Shown one piece after another: positions 47,656-56,753 of a stretch of 64,000 nt of DNA. Location: contig JADJEZ010000005.1 in the NCBI GenBank assembly GCA_016708825.1, positions 186,001-250,000 on the forward strand, in the 5' to 3' direction. Each line of letters opens with the position of its first letter. The stretch's first letter is position 1. The notes below the pieces were generated by a model that was given only the letters and a program-made list of their open reading frames with translations, was not told the origin of the DNA and did not search any database. The position numbers and the translations under genes are program-made. Origin of the DNA: Betaproteobacteria bacterium (GTDB lineage: Bacteria; Pseudomonadota; Gammaproteobacteria; Burkholderiales; Usitatibacteraceae).

Positions 47656-49119
47656 CTAGTTCGAGGGAGTGATCGATCTCTCGTACCGCAGCGGAAACGC
47701 CCCCCCGTAATTCCCCTGGCACACGCCGCCACCGCAATCGAGCGCTCCATTCTCGAACGTCCTGGCGACGAACCCCGTCAGCGGTACCCCGGTGTATCGG
47801 TGCGACCCGGATGTGGTTTCGCCTGTCGAAATGCGCATGCGGGAAGACGTTTCGAGGCTGTCGAGCGACTTGTTCGTCGTGACGATGGTGAATGCCGCCC
47901 AGCCCGGGCCTGGAAAGCCGACCGCGAACATCCCCAGCTCGGACAAGCCTCGATTCAGGGATCCCAGTACATGCGTATCCAGGGTCGTCGCCGTGTGGGC
48001 GCTGCCGTCGTGGAAGTCGACGACCGTGGATGCGCCACATCGGAAACTCGGCGTCGCCGGAGCGGGACTGAATGGCTCGTAGATGCCGCCGAATTCCTCC
48101 CGATTGTGGTACCGAAGCTCGATGCGCTCGCCCGCATAGGTATCCGTGGGAAACGCGCAGTTGGCGTCGAATGGCGAAGCCGCCGCACCCCCGCCGACAT
48201 AGTGATGCCGCGTCGGAAACGTCACGACGAAATCCGTCCTCGACTTCGTTCCCGCGTCCAGCGTGAATTCGCCGAACCATTTCGATCTCATCAACACCGC
48301 ACTCACCGCGTCGACGCCTCGATTCCAGGTAGATCTGTAGACGAACCCGTTCGCGGTCACGACGCTGACGGGACTGACTTCCGCGGCGTTGAAGTCCGGA
48401 TACGGGTCGCTCGCGGTCCGATAGAACGCGGTGGAGGAAAGCTCCGACAGCGCATCCGCATTCAGCGTGAAATCCATTCCATTGTTCACGTTTATCAGGG
48501 TCAGCGTGCCTGAAAGCCCTCCCACGGGAGCCGCGGTTTCCACCGCCGCGCCGCCCTGCAAGGCAGGGCAGTTGGCTGGCGTCATAGACGTGCGGCCGTG
48601 AGTGGCCGCTCCTGCGCTCGCCCCCGTGAGCGTCGCCATCTCGATGACTTCGATCCAGCCCTCGCGAACGCGATCGAGCTCGTCGCCATGGCCGTCGCCG
48701 ACGTAGCCGACCCCCGAGAACGTGATGCCGGGCACCTCGCCCGAAGGGGCGGCAAGCGCCGGACTCGTGCAAGAGCGGTCGGTGGAGATCATCCGGGCGC
48801 CATCGCTCGTCGGCACGATGGCCGCGGTCCAAACGTCTAACGCGCTCAGGAAGAGATTGAATTCCGCAACCTCGCGCGAATTGCGTCCTTCACGGAACCG
48901 GACGCGCAAGGCTTTCACGCCGGACGTGTGGTTCAACAATGACACGTAGGTGTTGAACGCATTGCCGTTCGAAGCCCGCACCGTGTAGTACGGATAGATC
49001 AGCGCCTGGCCCGCGCCGTCGGAACTCAGCGCGACAGCGCCACTGTCTTCGATTGGCCCGACAAGCACGACAGCAATGAGGGTGAACAGCGTGACTCGGA
49101 GTTGTCGGATCATCGTCAT
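47656..49119 (-). CDS. Secreted protein of unknown function
   Basis: About 487 residues from MTMIRQLRVT: signal peptide (about 1-30), then GQALIYPYYTVRASNGNAFNTYVSLLN and KALRVRFREGRNSREVAEFNLFLSALDVWTAAIVP, a pattern I have seen in uncharacterised exported proteins of proteobacteria, rich in short beta strands. Four or more cysteines (DRSCTSP, PANCPA, ANCAFP, DCGGGVCQG) suggest disulfides. No catalytic motif. Its GC content is lower than the core genes. Followed upstream by the subtilase on the same strand. Confidence 0.65.
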   Translation of the reverse strand: MTMIRQLRVTLFTLIAVVLVGPIEDSGAVALSSDGAGQALIYPYYTVRASNGNAFNTYVSLLNHTSGVKALRVRFREGRNSREVAEFNLFLSALDVWTAAIVPTSDGARMISTDRSCTSPALAAPSGEVPGITFSGVGYVGDGHGDELDRVREGWIEVIEMATLTGASAGAATHGRTSMTPANCPALQGGAAVETAAPVGGLSGTLTLINVNNGMDFTLNADALSELSSTAFYRTASDPYPDFNAAEVSPVSVVTANGFVYRSTWNRGVDAVSAVLMRSKWFGEFTLDAGTKSRTDFVVTFPTRHHYVGGGAAASPFDANCAFPTDTYAGERIELRYHNREEFGGIYEPFSPAPATPSFRCGASTVVDFHDGSAHTATTLDTHVLGSLNRGLSELGMFAVGFPGPGWAAFTIVTTNKSLDSLETSSRMRISTGETTSGSHRYTGVPLTGFVARTFENGALDCGGGVCQGNYGGAFPLRYERSITPSN

Positions 49120-49252
49120 GGCTACCCTCCACTCCAGTGGACTTCGCGAACACTGCATCGACGAGCGCCGAGGTCGCTTCTCGGAATCCGTGGGCACGAT
49201 TCGTGCCCACAAGCACTCGAAATTGTTAGCTCGCAAAGTGCGTTGTCATTTT

Positions 49253-50964
49253 TCAATAACCGTACACTTCAATTTCTCGCCATCCCACCCAGGAGGGGCT
49301 TGACAACGTGGTAATTCGGACGAAGCGGGCCCAAACCGGACCAAGGGACAGGCGAATGGCTCGAGATCGTCCCCATTTTCCGAGATCGTCTGAACAAGCG
49401 TCATAGGCGAAGGGGAATTCCCTGCATAAATATAGTGGGTCACTGGCCCACCAGGCGACTGCGCGGGCGTAAGCCGAATTGCAACCAGGTTCTTGATCCA
49501 ACCAAGATCGATTTCGATCCAGCTTGGAGGGAACTGGCCAGAAATCCAAGCGGTGTACATAGTCCCCATGGGGGGCGGGAAACCGGGTACCGTACTCGCG
49601 TAGGTACTAACCGCCGTCAACAGAGGTGCGACTACGTAACCCGCTGGCTGAAGATAGGAAGGCACCACAATATCGGAACCGCTTTGGTCCTGAAAACCAG
49701 TACCCCTCAGCCGAGCTCGCACGTGATTCTCCCGTTCGACCGGAGTTGTAGATGATGTTCCGAAGCGAGCCGCGAGCGCAGCAACATGTGGCGCCGCCAT
49801 CGATGTTCCTGATAGCACCATCGTCGCGGCGGAAGAGGTGTCCCATGTCGACAGCACTCGTTGGGACGGCGCCCACATTTCAACGCAATTTCCCCAATTG
49901 GCGCCAGGCTCATTCGGCCAACCAGAAGCACTATTGTCGAATGGCGCTGGCTGCCTTCCGTCCTCATCAATCCCGGATACGACAAGGATGCCATCATTTG
50001 CGTTCGCGGGACCATATGCGAAATCGCACGCGTCACCGCGCTGGTTCCCCGCGGACTGTACGACTAGCACCCTAGTGCTTAGGCGTCGCATGTACTTTGC
50101 GATCCCACTGTCGCTAGTCTCCGACCAGCGCTCCGAGTTTGATGAAATGTTCGCCACTGCGAAGATATTGAAGTACTCAGCGCATGCCAGCACCCAATCG
50201 AGGGATTCGCGAATGGATGCGTCGCTTCTCCCGCGATTGACGTTAATTATTGCCGCGCCAGGATTGACCCCTCGCACCATCACGCCGTTCATTGCCGCCG
50301 AAAGTATTCCGGCCACGTGGGACGCGTGTGCCGTAGAAATTATGTACTCGGCGGGGTTGTCAGTATGAATCGGGGCGGGTACCACATTCAGGAGATCCCC
50401 ATGTGCTGGAGGCATTCCCGCATCAATCATAAATACGATGTTGTCGGCGCCAATCGCGTCGTTGGTTCCAATTGCGATCTTGCCCCAGGGAATGGTCTCG
50501 CCGCCCACGACTTGATTGGCCCAGGGCGGCACTTGGCTGAAGTCGTTCGCTTCATACACCGGCAGTAGCCGTTCAACGCGGCGATCCGATTGGAGCATTT
50601 CTACAACGCCGTTCGCCAAATATGCGGAAAACGAAGGCATCGCAAAACTCGTCATCGAGGTAGCCTCGATACCATATTCACGCTCCAGCTGAGCTACCAA
50701 CCCGCGAACCTGCGGTTTGTGCCAGCCACGAAAATCATATGCATTGGCTGGGTCCATTGGCGACCGCGGTTCGGGCTCTCCGTCCGCAACTTGACCATTC
50801 ACTGCGTCTAGGCTCAGCTCCAAAATATGCAGCTTCCTTCCCAGAGCATCTGGCTGAGTCAATCGGGGGATCTTGTCCAAGGTTTGCGACCACAGCGTTG
50901 AGGAGGCGAATGAGCAAGCAATGAAAATTGCTAGCACGGCAATTCGGCAGATCGGACTTCGCAT
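49253..50964 (-). CDS. Secreted subtilisin-like (S8) serine protease with a C-terminal F5/8-type C domain, frameshifted near the end
   Basis: Signal peptide 1-26; prodomain-like part to about 165; S8 domain with catalytic D181 (MIDAGMPP), H213 (TAHASHVAG), oxyanion N307 (QSAGNQRG) and S388 (LSGTSMAAPH). Two motifs deviate from the usual D-[TS]-G (DAG) and HGTH (HASH). The C-terminal part (SWIEIDLGWIKNLVAIRLTP, HYIYAGNSPSPMTLVQTI) is a discoidin-like domain; after an indel near 49330 the other frame supplies WARFVRITTLSSPSWVGWREIEVYGY, the classic end of that fold, stopping at 49253. Base composition is clearly less GC-rich than neighbours, suggesting transfer. Substrate unknown. Confidence 0.8.
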
Positions 50965-51634
50965 GGTATCTCCCTGGATCGGTGAGAACGCGATCGCACT
51001 TTTTGAACATTAAGTTGACTGTGGAATGCGCCCTTTTCCGTTCGCCTATGAAACTCGACTAGAAACGCGACCAGAGTCATCGATTCGTCAATGCCACAGC
51101 TGCTTCCGAGGCCGTAACGAATCACGAAGCGGCGCTTGCCGCCTTTGACGCAAGTCTTACAACGGGGTATCACACGATAGCATTTGAAACAGTTCTCCAT
51201 TTGACCTACGTCATCTTGATGGCACTTGACGGAATTGGCGGGGTCGGGATGCTTATGAACCATTGACGACAAGGCCGCTGCGCGCAGGAAAGAGGACCGG
51301 CTTCGGCACCAGCTACCGCAGATTCGCACTTGCCGGTCGTCCATGACATCGCAATGCTCAACTCGGCATAACCATCGCGAAGTGGATTCGGGTGAACTTG
51401 TTCGATGAGTTGACTTGGAACGCCCTGCCGATTGCGCAAGACGAACATGTCGTTCAATCGACCTCGATAGCAACGTCATCGATCTGCCTGTGCAACCACA
51501 TCGAGGACAAATGGGCGATCGCCCAGCCTCGGGACTTGGTGGTAACTCGAGGAATGCGCCACGCGTGGTGGCCCCCGATTCCGGATTGTGGCCTTATCAC
51601 AAGAGGGCAGAAGTTCAACGCCGTCCCAACCTTC
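50965..51634. other. Lower-GC stretch without a convincing gene
   Basis: About 670 bp between the subtilase and rsmI. The longest minus-strand frames (50931-51479 and 51206-51457) give Cys/Arg/Ser-rich translations without recognisable domains, and a plus-strand frame from 51392 runs into rsmI antisense. A decayed or frameshifted small gene is possible: a Cys-rich fragment CFKCYRVIPRCKTCVKGG is the only structured-looking piece. No RNA gene, repeat or clear promoter is seen. Confidence 0.5.
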
Positions 51635-52573
51635 CTAGGACGACTTGCCTCTCGTCCCATTCGCCGTTTCCAGAGCCTTCTTGTAGAGCTCGCTCCGGCT
51701 CACGCCCGTGATCCTCGCCGCCAGCGACGAGGCCTGCTTCACCGAGAGCTCCCCGAGCAGGATTCCCAGCACCTTCTCCGGCGCGAGCGCCGGGGCCGCC
51801 TCCACCGGTCGGCCCTCGACCACCAGCACGAACTCGCCGCGCGAGCGGTTCGGGTCGGCAGCCACCCATTCCACCGCGCCCGAGAGCGGCACGCGCGCGA
51901 TCGTCTCGAAGCGCTTGGTGAGCTCGCGGCAGACGACCACGTCGCGCTCGCCGAGTGCAGCGTGCAGGTCCGCGAGCGTGGCCTCGACGCGGTGCGGCGA
52001 CTCGAAGAGCGCGACGGCCCACGGGCCCGCGGCGAGCTCGGCCAGGCGGCGCTTCCTCTCGGCGCCCTTCGTCGGCAGGAAGCCCGCGAACACGACGCCC
52101 TCGGCCGAAACGCCACTCGCGGAAAGAGCCGCGGTCAGCGCGCTCGCGCCGGGCACCGGGAAAACAGGAAAGCCCGCAGCGCGCACCCGATCGACGACGA
52201 GCGCCCCGGGATCGCTCACTGCGGGGGTGCCGGCGTCGGAGACGAGCGCCACGGACTTGCCTTCGCCCAGCAGGGCCAGGATGCCCTCGGCGGCGGCGCG
52301 CTCGTTGTGCTCGTGCACCGCGATCACGCGCGCGCCGATCCCGAAGTGCGCGAGGAGCGGTTTCGTGACCCGCGTGTCCTCGGCCGCCACCACGTCGCAG
52401 GCGGCGAGCACGTGCCGTGCGCGCTCCGTCAGGTCGCCGAGATTTCCGATGGGCGTGGCCACCACATATAATCCCGGAGGAAGAACCTCAGCGCGGCCTT
52501 CCGCCGCCGCCGCACCGGAGTCGCCTTCCTTGCCCTTGCCCTTGCCCTTGTCCTTGTCCTTCGCACGCCCCAC
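51635..52573 (-). CDS. rsmI: 16S rRNA (cytidine(1402)-2'-O)-methyltransferase
   Basis: 312 residues from a GTG at 52573. Tetrapyrrole-methylase fold: GLYVVATPIGNLGDLTERARHVLAACDVVAAEDTR, VALVSDAGTPAVSDPG, PVPGASALTAALSASG, ESPHRVEATLADL and the C-terminal helical GVSRSELYKKALE. Modifies the same nucleotide as RsmH (also here). The N-terminus carries an unusual KDKDKGKGKGKEGD tail encoded by hexanucleotide repeats that also lie in the divergent lppC start. No internal start closer to GLYVV is visible. Confidence 0.92.
   Translation of the reverse strand: MGRAKDKDKGKGKGKEGDSGAAAAEGRAEVLPPGLYVVATPIGNLGDLTERARHVLAACDVVAAEDTRVTKPLLAHFGIGARVIAVHEHNERAAAEGILALLGEGKSVALVSDAGTPAVSDPGALVVDRVRAAGFPVFPVPGASALTAALSASGVSAEGVVFAGFLPTKGAERKRRLAELAAGPWAVALFESPHRVEATLADLHAALGERDVVVCRELTKRFETIARVPLSGAVEWVAADPNRSRGEFVLVVEGRPVEAAPALAPEKVLGILLGELSVKQASSLAARITGVSRSELYKKALETANGTRGKSS
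52530..52562. repeat. Hexanucleotide microsatellite in the overlapping rsmI/lppC start region
   Basis: CTTGCC repeated three times followed by CTTGTC twice. On the minus strand it encodes the Lys-Gly/Lys-Asp tail of RsmI; on the plus strand it holds several in-frame TTG codons near the lppC start. Multiples of six keep both frames open. Confidence 0.75.
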
Positions 52574-53741
52574 CGCGATTCTCCTCGCCACGATGCTCGC
52601 GGCCACGCCGGCATTCTCGGCCGACCCGCCGCGCGAGACAACCGCGCCGCCCGTTTTCGCGCCGTCCACGGTGGTCACGCCGCTGCGCGGCGCGCCCACC
52701 GTCCCCGCGCCCAGGCCCGCGGCGCCGACCCTGCCGGCGCAGCCCGCGCGGCAGCCCATTCCCACGGGCGCGGCGCCCCATGTGGCCCTGATCCTGCCGC
52801 TCGCCTCGCCGTTCCTCGGGCGCGTGGCCGACGCGCTGCGCCAGGGATTCGTCGCCGCGGGCGAGGTCGCCGGCCGCAACGCCCTGCCCGTGCGCGTCTA
52901 CGCCACCGTCGACGACGGGCAGGCGGCGATCGATGCCTGCACGCAGGCCCAGGCAAGCGGCGCCGTCCTCGTGGTGGCCGGCCTCACACGCGACGGCGCG
53001 ACGGCGCTCTCCCGGAGCACCTGCCCGCGCCAGCCCACGCTCGTCCTGAACAGCCCCCAGGATGCCGAACTACCCGCGCGGATGTACGCGATCTCGCTCT
53101 CCGCCGAACAGGAGGCGCGCCAGGCGGCGCTGATGGCGATCAACGACGGCATGGTCGCGGCCATCGTGATCGGCACGCCGTCGCCTCTGTCCAGGCGCGT
53201 GGTGGAGGCCTTCGAGCGCGAGTGGGGCCGCGCGGCGGGCGAGGCGGGGCGCGTGATGTTCTCCGGCAATCCCGAGGAGGCCCCCGCGATCAAGGAGCGC
53301 ATCGCCACCATGCGGGGCGACATGGTCTTCCTCGCCCTCGACCAGGCGGCGACCCGCGCCGTGCGGCCCTACATTTCCGCCACGCTGTCCGTCTACACCA
53401 CCTCGCTCGGCGTCGATCCGCGCGCCGACCCGTCGGTCAACGTGGACCTGGAGGGCGTGCGTTACGTGGACATGCCCTGGTTCGTGCAGCCCGACCATCC
53501 CGCCGTCATGATCTACCCGCACCCGTCCGCGCCCATGGCCGTGGAGCAGGAACGTCTCTACGCCCTGGGCATCGACGCCTACCGGCTCTGCGCGCCGCTG
53601 CTGCAGGCGCAGTCGCGCTCCCTCACCCTCGACGGCGTCACCGGCCGCATCGATCTCGAAGCAGGCCGGCACTTCGCGAGGACTCTCGTGCCCACGGGTT
53701 TCGACGCCGGCCGCGCCGCGCCGTTGCATTCATCGCGATGA
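52554..53741 (+). CDS. LppC/LpoA-family penicillin-binding-protein activator
   Basis: About 395 residues. Start is uncertain: TTG 52554 gives a plausible signal peptide (SFARPTAILLATMLAATPAFSA), while ATG 52593 leaves one too short. A Pro/Ala linker (about 30-75) precedes a periplasmic-binding-protein-like domain: HVALILPLASPFLGRVADALRQGF, VVAGLTRDGATALS, TLVLNSPQD, MVFLALDQAATRAVRPYISATLSVYTTS and YALGIDAYRLCAPL. This is the C-terminal LpoA-type domain; the N-terminal TPR domain of E. coli LpoA is absent. No lipobox is seen. E. coli has the same order rsmI-lpoA-yraN-diaA-dolP. Confidence 0.82.
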   Translation: MSFARPTAILLATMLAATPAFSADPPRETTAPPVFAPSTVVTPLRGAPTVPAPRPAAPTLPAQPARQPIPTGAAPHVALILPLASPFLGRVADALRQGFVAAGEVAGRNALPVRVYATVDDGQAAIDACTQAQASGAVLVVAGLTRDGATALSRSTCPRQPTLVLNSPQDAELPARMYAISLSAEQEARQAALMAINDGMVAAIVIGTPSPLSRRVVEAFEREWGRAAGEAGRVMFSGNPEEAPAIKERIATMRGDMVFLALDQAATRAVRPYISATLSVYTTSLGVDPRADPSVNVDLEGVRYVDMPWFVQPDHPAVMIYPHPSAPMAVEQERLYALGIDAYRLCAPLLQAQSRSLTLDGVTGRIDLEAGRHFARTLVPTGFDAGRAAPLHSSR

Positions 53742-54106
53742 TCGGGGCCCTTCGCCCCGCCGCCCATCGCCGGGGCGAGGCGGCCGAGGAACTCGCCGCA
53801 CGCTTCCTCGCCGGGCGGGGCCTCGTGGTGCTCGCGCGCAACTACCGCACGCGCCTGGGCGAGATCGACTTGGTCGCGCGCGACGGCGAGACGCTCGTGT
53901 TCGTCGAGGTGCGCGCGCGGAAATGGCGCGCCTTCGGGGGCGCGGCGGGCAGCGTCGACGCGGCCAAGCAGCGGCGGATCGTCGCCGCCGCCCGACACTA
54001 CCTGGGCCGCCTGCCCGCGGAACCCCCGTGCCGCTTCGATGTCCTTACGATCCAGGGGCAGGATGGCGCGCCCGCGTGGATCCGCGGCGCCTTCGATGCC
54101 GCCTAG
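53738..54106 (+). CDS. yraN: YraN / UPF0102 endonuclease-like protein
   Basis: 122 residues with a predicted restriction-endonuclease-like fold: GEAAEELAARFLAGRGLVVLARNYRTRLGEIDLVARDGETLVFVEVRAR holds the E...GEID...FVEV(K/R) catalytic-like pattern of UPF0102. Function is unproven. ATG overlaps the lppC stop by 4 bp. Confidence 0.88.
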   Translation: MIGALRPAAHRRGEAAEELAARFLAGRGLVVLARNYRTRLGEIDLVARDGETLVFVEVRARKWRAFGGAAGSVDAAKQRRIVAAARHYLGRLPAEPPCRFDVLTIQGQDGAPAWIRGAFDAA

Positions 54107-54109
54107 GAA

Positions 54110-54115
54110 TACAAT
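54110..54115 (+). promoter_or_regulatory. Putative -10 ahead of diaA
   Basis: TACAAT in the short gap after yraN, about 38 bp before the chosen diaA start. It could give diaA-dolP an extra promoter. No clear -35. Confidence 0.35.
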
Positions 54116-54152
54116 GCCCACGCCCGAGAACCGAGAAGAAGCCCGCCCGCCC

Positions 54153-54743
54153 ATGGATCCAGTCGCACTCGTCCGCAGCCACTTCGAGGACGCGATCGCG
54201 CTCAAAACCCGCATGGCGGAGACGCTGGCCCCCGCCATCGCCCGCGCAGGCGAGGCGCTTGCCGCAGCGCTCGGACGCGGCGCCAAGGTGCTCGCCTGCG
54301 GCAACGGCGGCTCGGCGGGAGACTGCCAGCATTTCGCCGCGGAGCTGGTCGGTCGCTTCGAGCGCGAGCGCCCGGGGCTTGCCGCGATCGCGCTCACCGT
54401 GGATTCCTCCGCCCTCACGGCCATTGCCAACGACTACTCCTTCGATCGGGTGTTCTCCCGGCAAGTCGAGGCGCTGGGCCGCGAGGGCGACGTGCTCGTG
54501 GCGCTGTCGACTTCCGGCAACTCGCGCAACGTGATCGAGGCCATGAAGGCCGCCTCGGCCCGCGGCATGACGGTCATCGCCCTCACCGGCCGCGACGGCG
54601 GCGCGATGGCCGCGATGCTCGGTCCGAAGGACCACCACCTCAACGTCGCCCACCCCCGGACGATGCGCATCCAGGAAGTGCACATCCTGGCGCTGCACTG
54701 CCTGTGCGACACCGTCGACAACATCCTCCACGGAGAGAAATGA
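54153..54743 (+). CDS. diaA: SIS-domain protein DiaA (phosphoheptose-isomerase-like)
   Basis: 196 residues from MDPVALVRSHFEDAI. One SIS domain: ACGNGGSAGDCQHFAAELVGRF, NDYSFDRVFSRQVEALG, STSGNSRNVIEAM and IQEVHILALHCLCD. The gene order rsmI-lppC-yraN-SIS-BON equals the E. coli diaA locus, where DiaA promotes DnaA assembly at oriC. GmhA has the same fold and key Glu/His residues appear kept, and a heptose gene lies at 58104, so sedoheptulose-7-phosphate isomerase is an alternative. An ATG at 54114 would add 13 residues. Confidence 0.82.
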   Translation: MDPVALVRSHFEDAIALKTRMAETLAPAIARAGEALAAALGRGAKVLACGNGGSAGDCQHFAAELVGRFERERPGLAAIALTVDSSALTAIANDYSFDRVFSRQVEALGREGDVLVALSTSGNSRNVIEAMKAASARGMTVIALTGRDGGAMAAMLGPKDHHLNVAHPRTMRIQEVHILALHCLCDTVDNILHGEK

Positions 54744-55330
54744 TGCGAAGAATCCTTCCCCTGCTCGCCCTCACGGCCGCCGCCACGCTGCTCTCGGGCT
54801 GCTTCTTCGGCGTCGCGGCCACCGGCATCGGCGCCACCGCGCTCATGGCCGACGACCGCCGCACCGCCGGCATGTACCTGGAAGACGAGAACATCGAGTG
54901 GAAGGCGCTCGGCAGGATCAACTCGGCCTTCCGCAACGCGCACCTGAACGCGACCAGCTACAACCGCAAGGTGCTCATCACGGGCGAGGTGCCCAGCGAG
55001 GAGGCGAAGAAGGCGGTCGAGGCCGACCTCCGGGCGATCGCGAGCGTGCGCGAGATCGCCAACGAAGCCGTCGTCGCAGGTAATTCCTCGCTCACCTCGC
55101 GCGGCAACGACACGATCATCACCTCCTCCGTGAAGACCCGCATGATCGGCAACGAGGCCTTCTCGCCGAACCACGTGAAGGTCGTCACCGAGGCGGGCAC
55201 CGTCTTCCTGATGGGCCTGGTCACGCAGGCCGAGGGCGAGGCGGCGGTCGAGGTGGCGCGCTCCACCTCGGGCGTCTCGCGCGTCGTGAAGGCCTTCGAG
55301 TACCTGCCGGAAGCGCCCAAGCCCCGGTGA
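54740..55330 (+). CDS. dolP: DolP-like outer-membrane lipoprotein with two BON domains
   Basis: 196 residues: lipoprotein signal with lipobox LLSGC (Cys about residue 21), then two BON domains (about 50-118, INSAFRNAHLNATSYNRKVLITGEVPSEEAK; and about 128-195, SVKTRMIGNEAFSPNHVKVVTEAGTVFLMGLV). DolP (YraP) supports outer-membrane integrity at division sites. ATG overlaps the diaA stop; the stop overlaps the next GTG. Confidence 0.88.
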   Translation: MMRRILPLLALTAAATLLSGCFFGVAATGIGATALMADDRRTAGMYLEDENIEWKALGRINSAFRNAHLNATSYNRKVLITGEVPSEEAKKAVEADLRAIASVREIANEAVVAGNSSLTSRGNDTIITSSVKTRMIGNEAFSPNHVKVVTEAGTVFLMGLVTQAEGEAAVEVARSTSGVSRVVKAFEYLPEAPKPR

Positions 55331-56733
55331 GCGCCGCCGCATCGATTGCGGAGCAGCTGCGCGCCGCCACGGATCTCGTCTACGCCGGGCGCTTCCCCCA
55401 GGCGGAGGCCGGCGCCCGCCTCGTCCTCACGCGCCAGCCGCGCAATGCCGAGGCCCACTACGTGCTGGCGCTCTCGGCGATGTTCCAGAACCGCCACGCC
55501 GACGCCCTCGCGCCCATCGACAAGGCCGTCTCGCTGGCCGGAGCCGACGCCCAGTACGCGTTCGTGCGCGCGATGTGCCTCGCCGGCGCCAGCCGCGTCG
55601 AGGAGGCCGTCGCCGGATACCGCAAGGCGCTCGCGCTCCGTCCGGCTTTCTTCGAGGCCTGGGCCAACCTGGGGAGTCTCCTCGAGTCGAACGGCCGCTT
55701 CGCCGAGGCCGAGGAGGCCTACCTGCGCGCGATCCGGTTGAAGCCCGGCGTTGCCGCCGTGCTGAACGGCCTGGGCATGTGCCTGCTCGCCCGGGGCGAG
55801 CTCGCGGGCGCCGCCGAGGCCTTCGCGCAGGCCGTCGCGGCCGATCCGAAGTTCGCCACCGCGCAGAACAACCTCGGCAATACGCTGGGAAAACTCAAGC
55901 AGGTCGAAGCGGCCATCGGCCACCTGCAGGAAGCCGTCCGGCTGCGCCCCGACTACGCCGTGGCCTGGGTGAACCTGGGCGAGCAGTGCTATGTCGCGGG
56001 GCGGGACGCCGAGGCGGTCGCCGCGATCGACCGCGCACTCGCCCTGGACCCGGCGAACGGCGGCCTGCGCCACCTGCGCGACGCGATCGCGGGGGTGCAG
56101 ACGGGGCGCGCGCCGGACGAGTACATCCGCGGCTTCTTCGACCGCTTCGCGGCGGATTTCGACAAGCGCCTCGTGGAGGACCTCGAGTACCGCACGCCGC
56201 AGCGCATGATGGAATTCCTCGCGCCCTGGCTCGCGGGCCGCGAGAAGCGCCTGCGCATCGAGGATCTCGGCTGCGGCACGGGCCTGTCGGGCGTCGTGCT
56301 CGCCCCGTACGCCGCGCGCATGGAAGGCGTGGATCTCTCGGGGAAGATGCTCGACAAGGCGCGCGAGCGTGGCCTCTACGGCGCGCTGCACGAGGCCGAA
56401 ATCGCCGCGTACCTGGACGCGCGGCCCGCCGGCGCCTGCGACCTCGCCGCGGCCATGGACGTCTTCGTCTACGTGGGCGACCTGGATGCGATCTTCCGCG
56501 CCGTCGCGCGCGCGCTCGCCCCCGGGGGGATGTTCGCCTTGTCGGTTGAACGCCTCGACGGCGAGGGCGACTTCCGCCTCGCGCGCTCCGGCCGCTACGC
56601 GCATTCGCGCGCGTACCTGCGGGCACTGGCGAAGGCGCACGGGCTCGTCGAGTGGAAGCTCGAGGAGGCCGACATCCGCAAGGAAGCCGGCGCGCCGGTG
56701 CACGGCATCCTCGCCGGGTTCACGCGTCCCTGA
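55327..56733 (+). CDS. TPR-repeat protein fused to a SAM methyltransferase
   Basis: 468 residues from GTG 55327. Residues about 10-250 are six or seven TPR units (HYVLALSAMFQNRHADALAPIDKAV, AWANLGSLLESNGRFAEAEEAYLRAIRLKP and others). Residues about 270-465 are a class I methyltransferase: DFDKRLVEDLEYRTP, IEDLGCGTGLSGVVLAPYA (SAM motif I), VDLSGKMLDKARERGLY and AAMDVFVYVGDLD. The TPR part likely recruits a protein partner. The substrate is unknown. Coupled to dolP by a 4-bp overlap. Confidence 0.82.
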   Translation: MSAAASIAEQLRAATDLVYAGRFPQAEAGARLVLTRQPRNAEAHYVLALSAMFQNRHADALAPIDKAVSLAGADAQYAFVRAMCLAGASRVEEAVAGYRKALALRPAFFEAWANLGSLLESNGRFAEAEEAYLRAIRLKPGVAAVLNGLGMCLLARGELAGAAEAFAQAVAADPKFATAQNNLGNTLGKLKQVEAAIGHLQEAVRLRPDYAVAWVNLGEQCYVAGRDAEAVAAIDRALALDPANGGLRHLRDAIAGVQTGRAPDEYIRGFFDRFAADFDKRLVEDLEYRTPQRMMEFLAPWLAGREKRLRIEDLGCGTGLSGVVLAPYAARMEGVDLSGKMLDKARERGLYGALHEAEIAAYLDARPAGACDLAAAMDVFVYVGDLDAIFRAVARALAPGGMFALSVERLDGEGDFRLARSGRYAHSRAYLRALAKAHGLVEWKLEEADIRKEAGAPVHGILAGFTRP

Positions 56734-56753
56734 CCGGGCCGCGCCTGGCGCCC

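Noticed and set aside
51206..51457. Small minus-strand ORF upstream of the subtilase
   Set aside because: No ribosome site, no recognisable domain and uneven composition; not listed as a gene, only described within the gap entry.
52530..52562. Hexanucleotide repeat as a CRISPR or REP array
   Set aside because: Units are 6 bp, perfectly tandem and coding on both strands; no spacers. No CRISPR-like array exists anywhere in the window.
54153..54743. Calling the SIS protein GmhA outright
   Set aside because: Sequence alone fits both, but the rsmI-lppC-yraN-SIS-BON order matches the diaA locus; GmhA is kept as an alternative in the entry.
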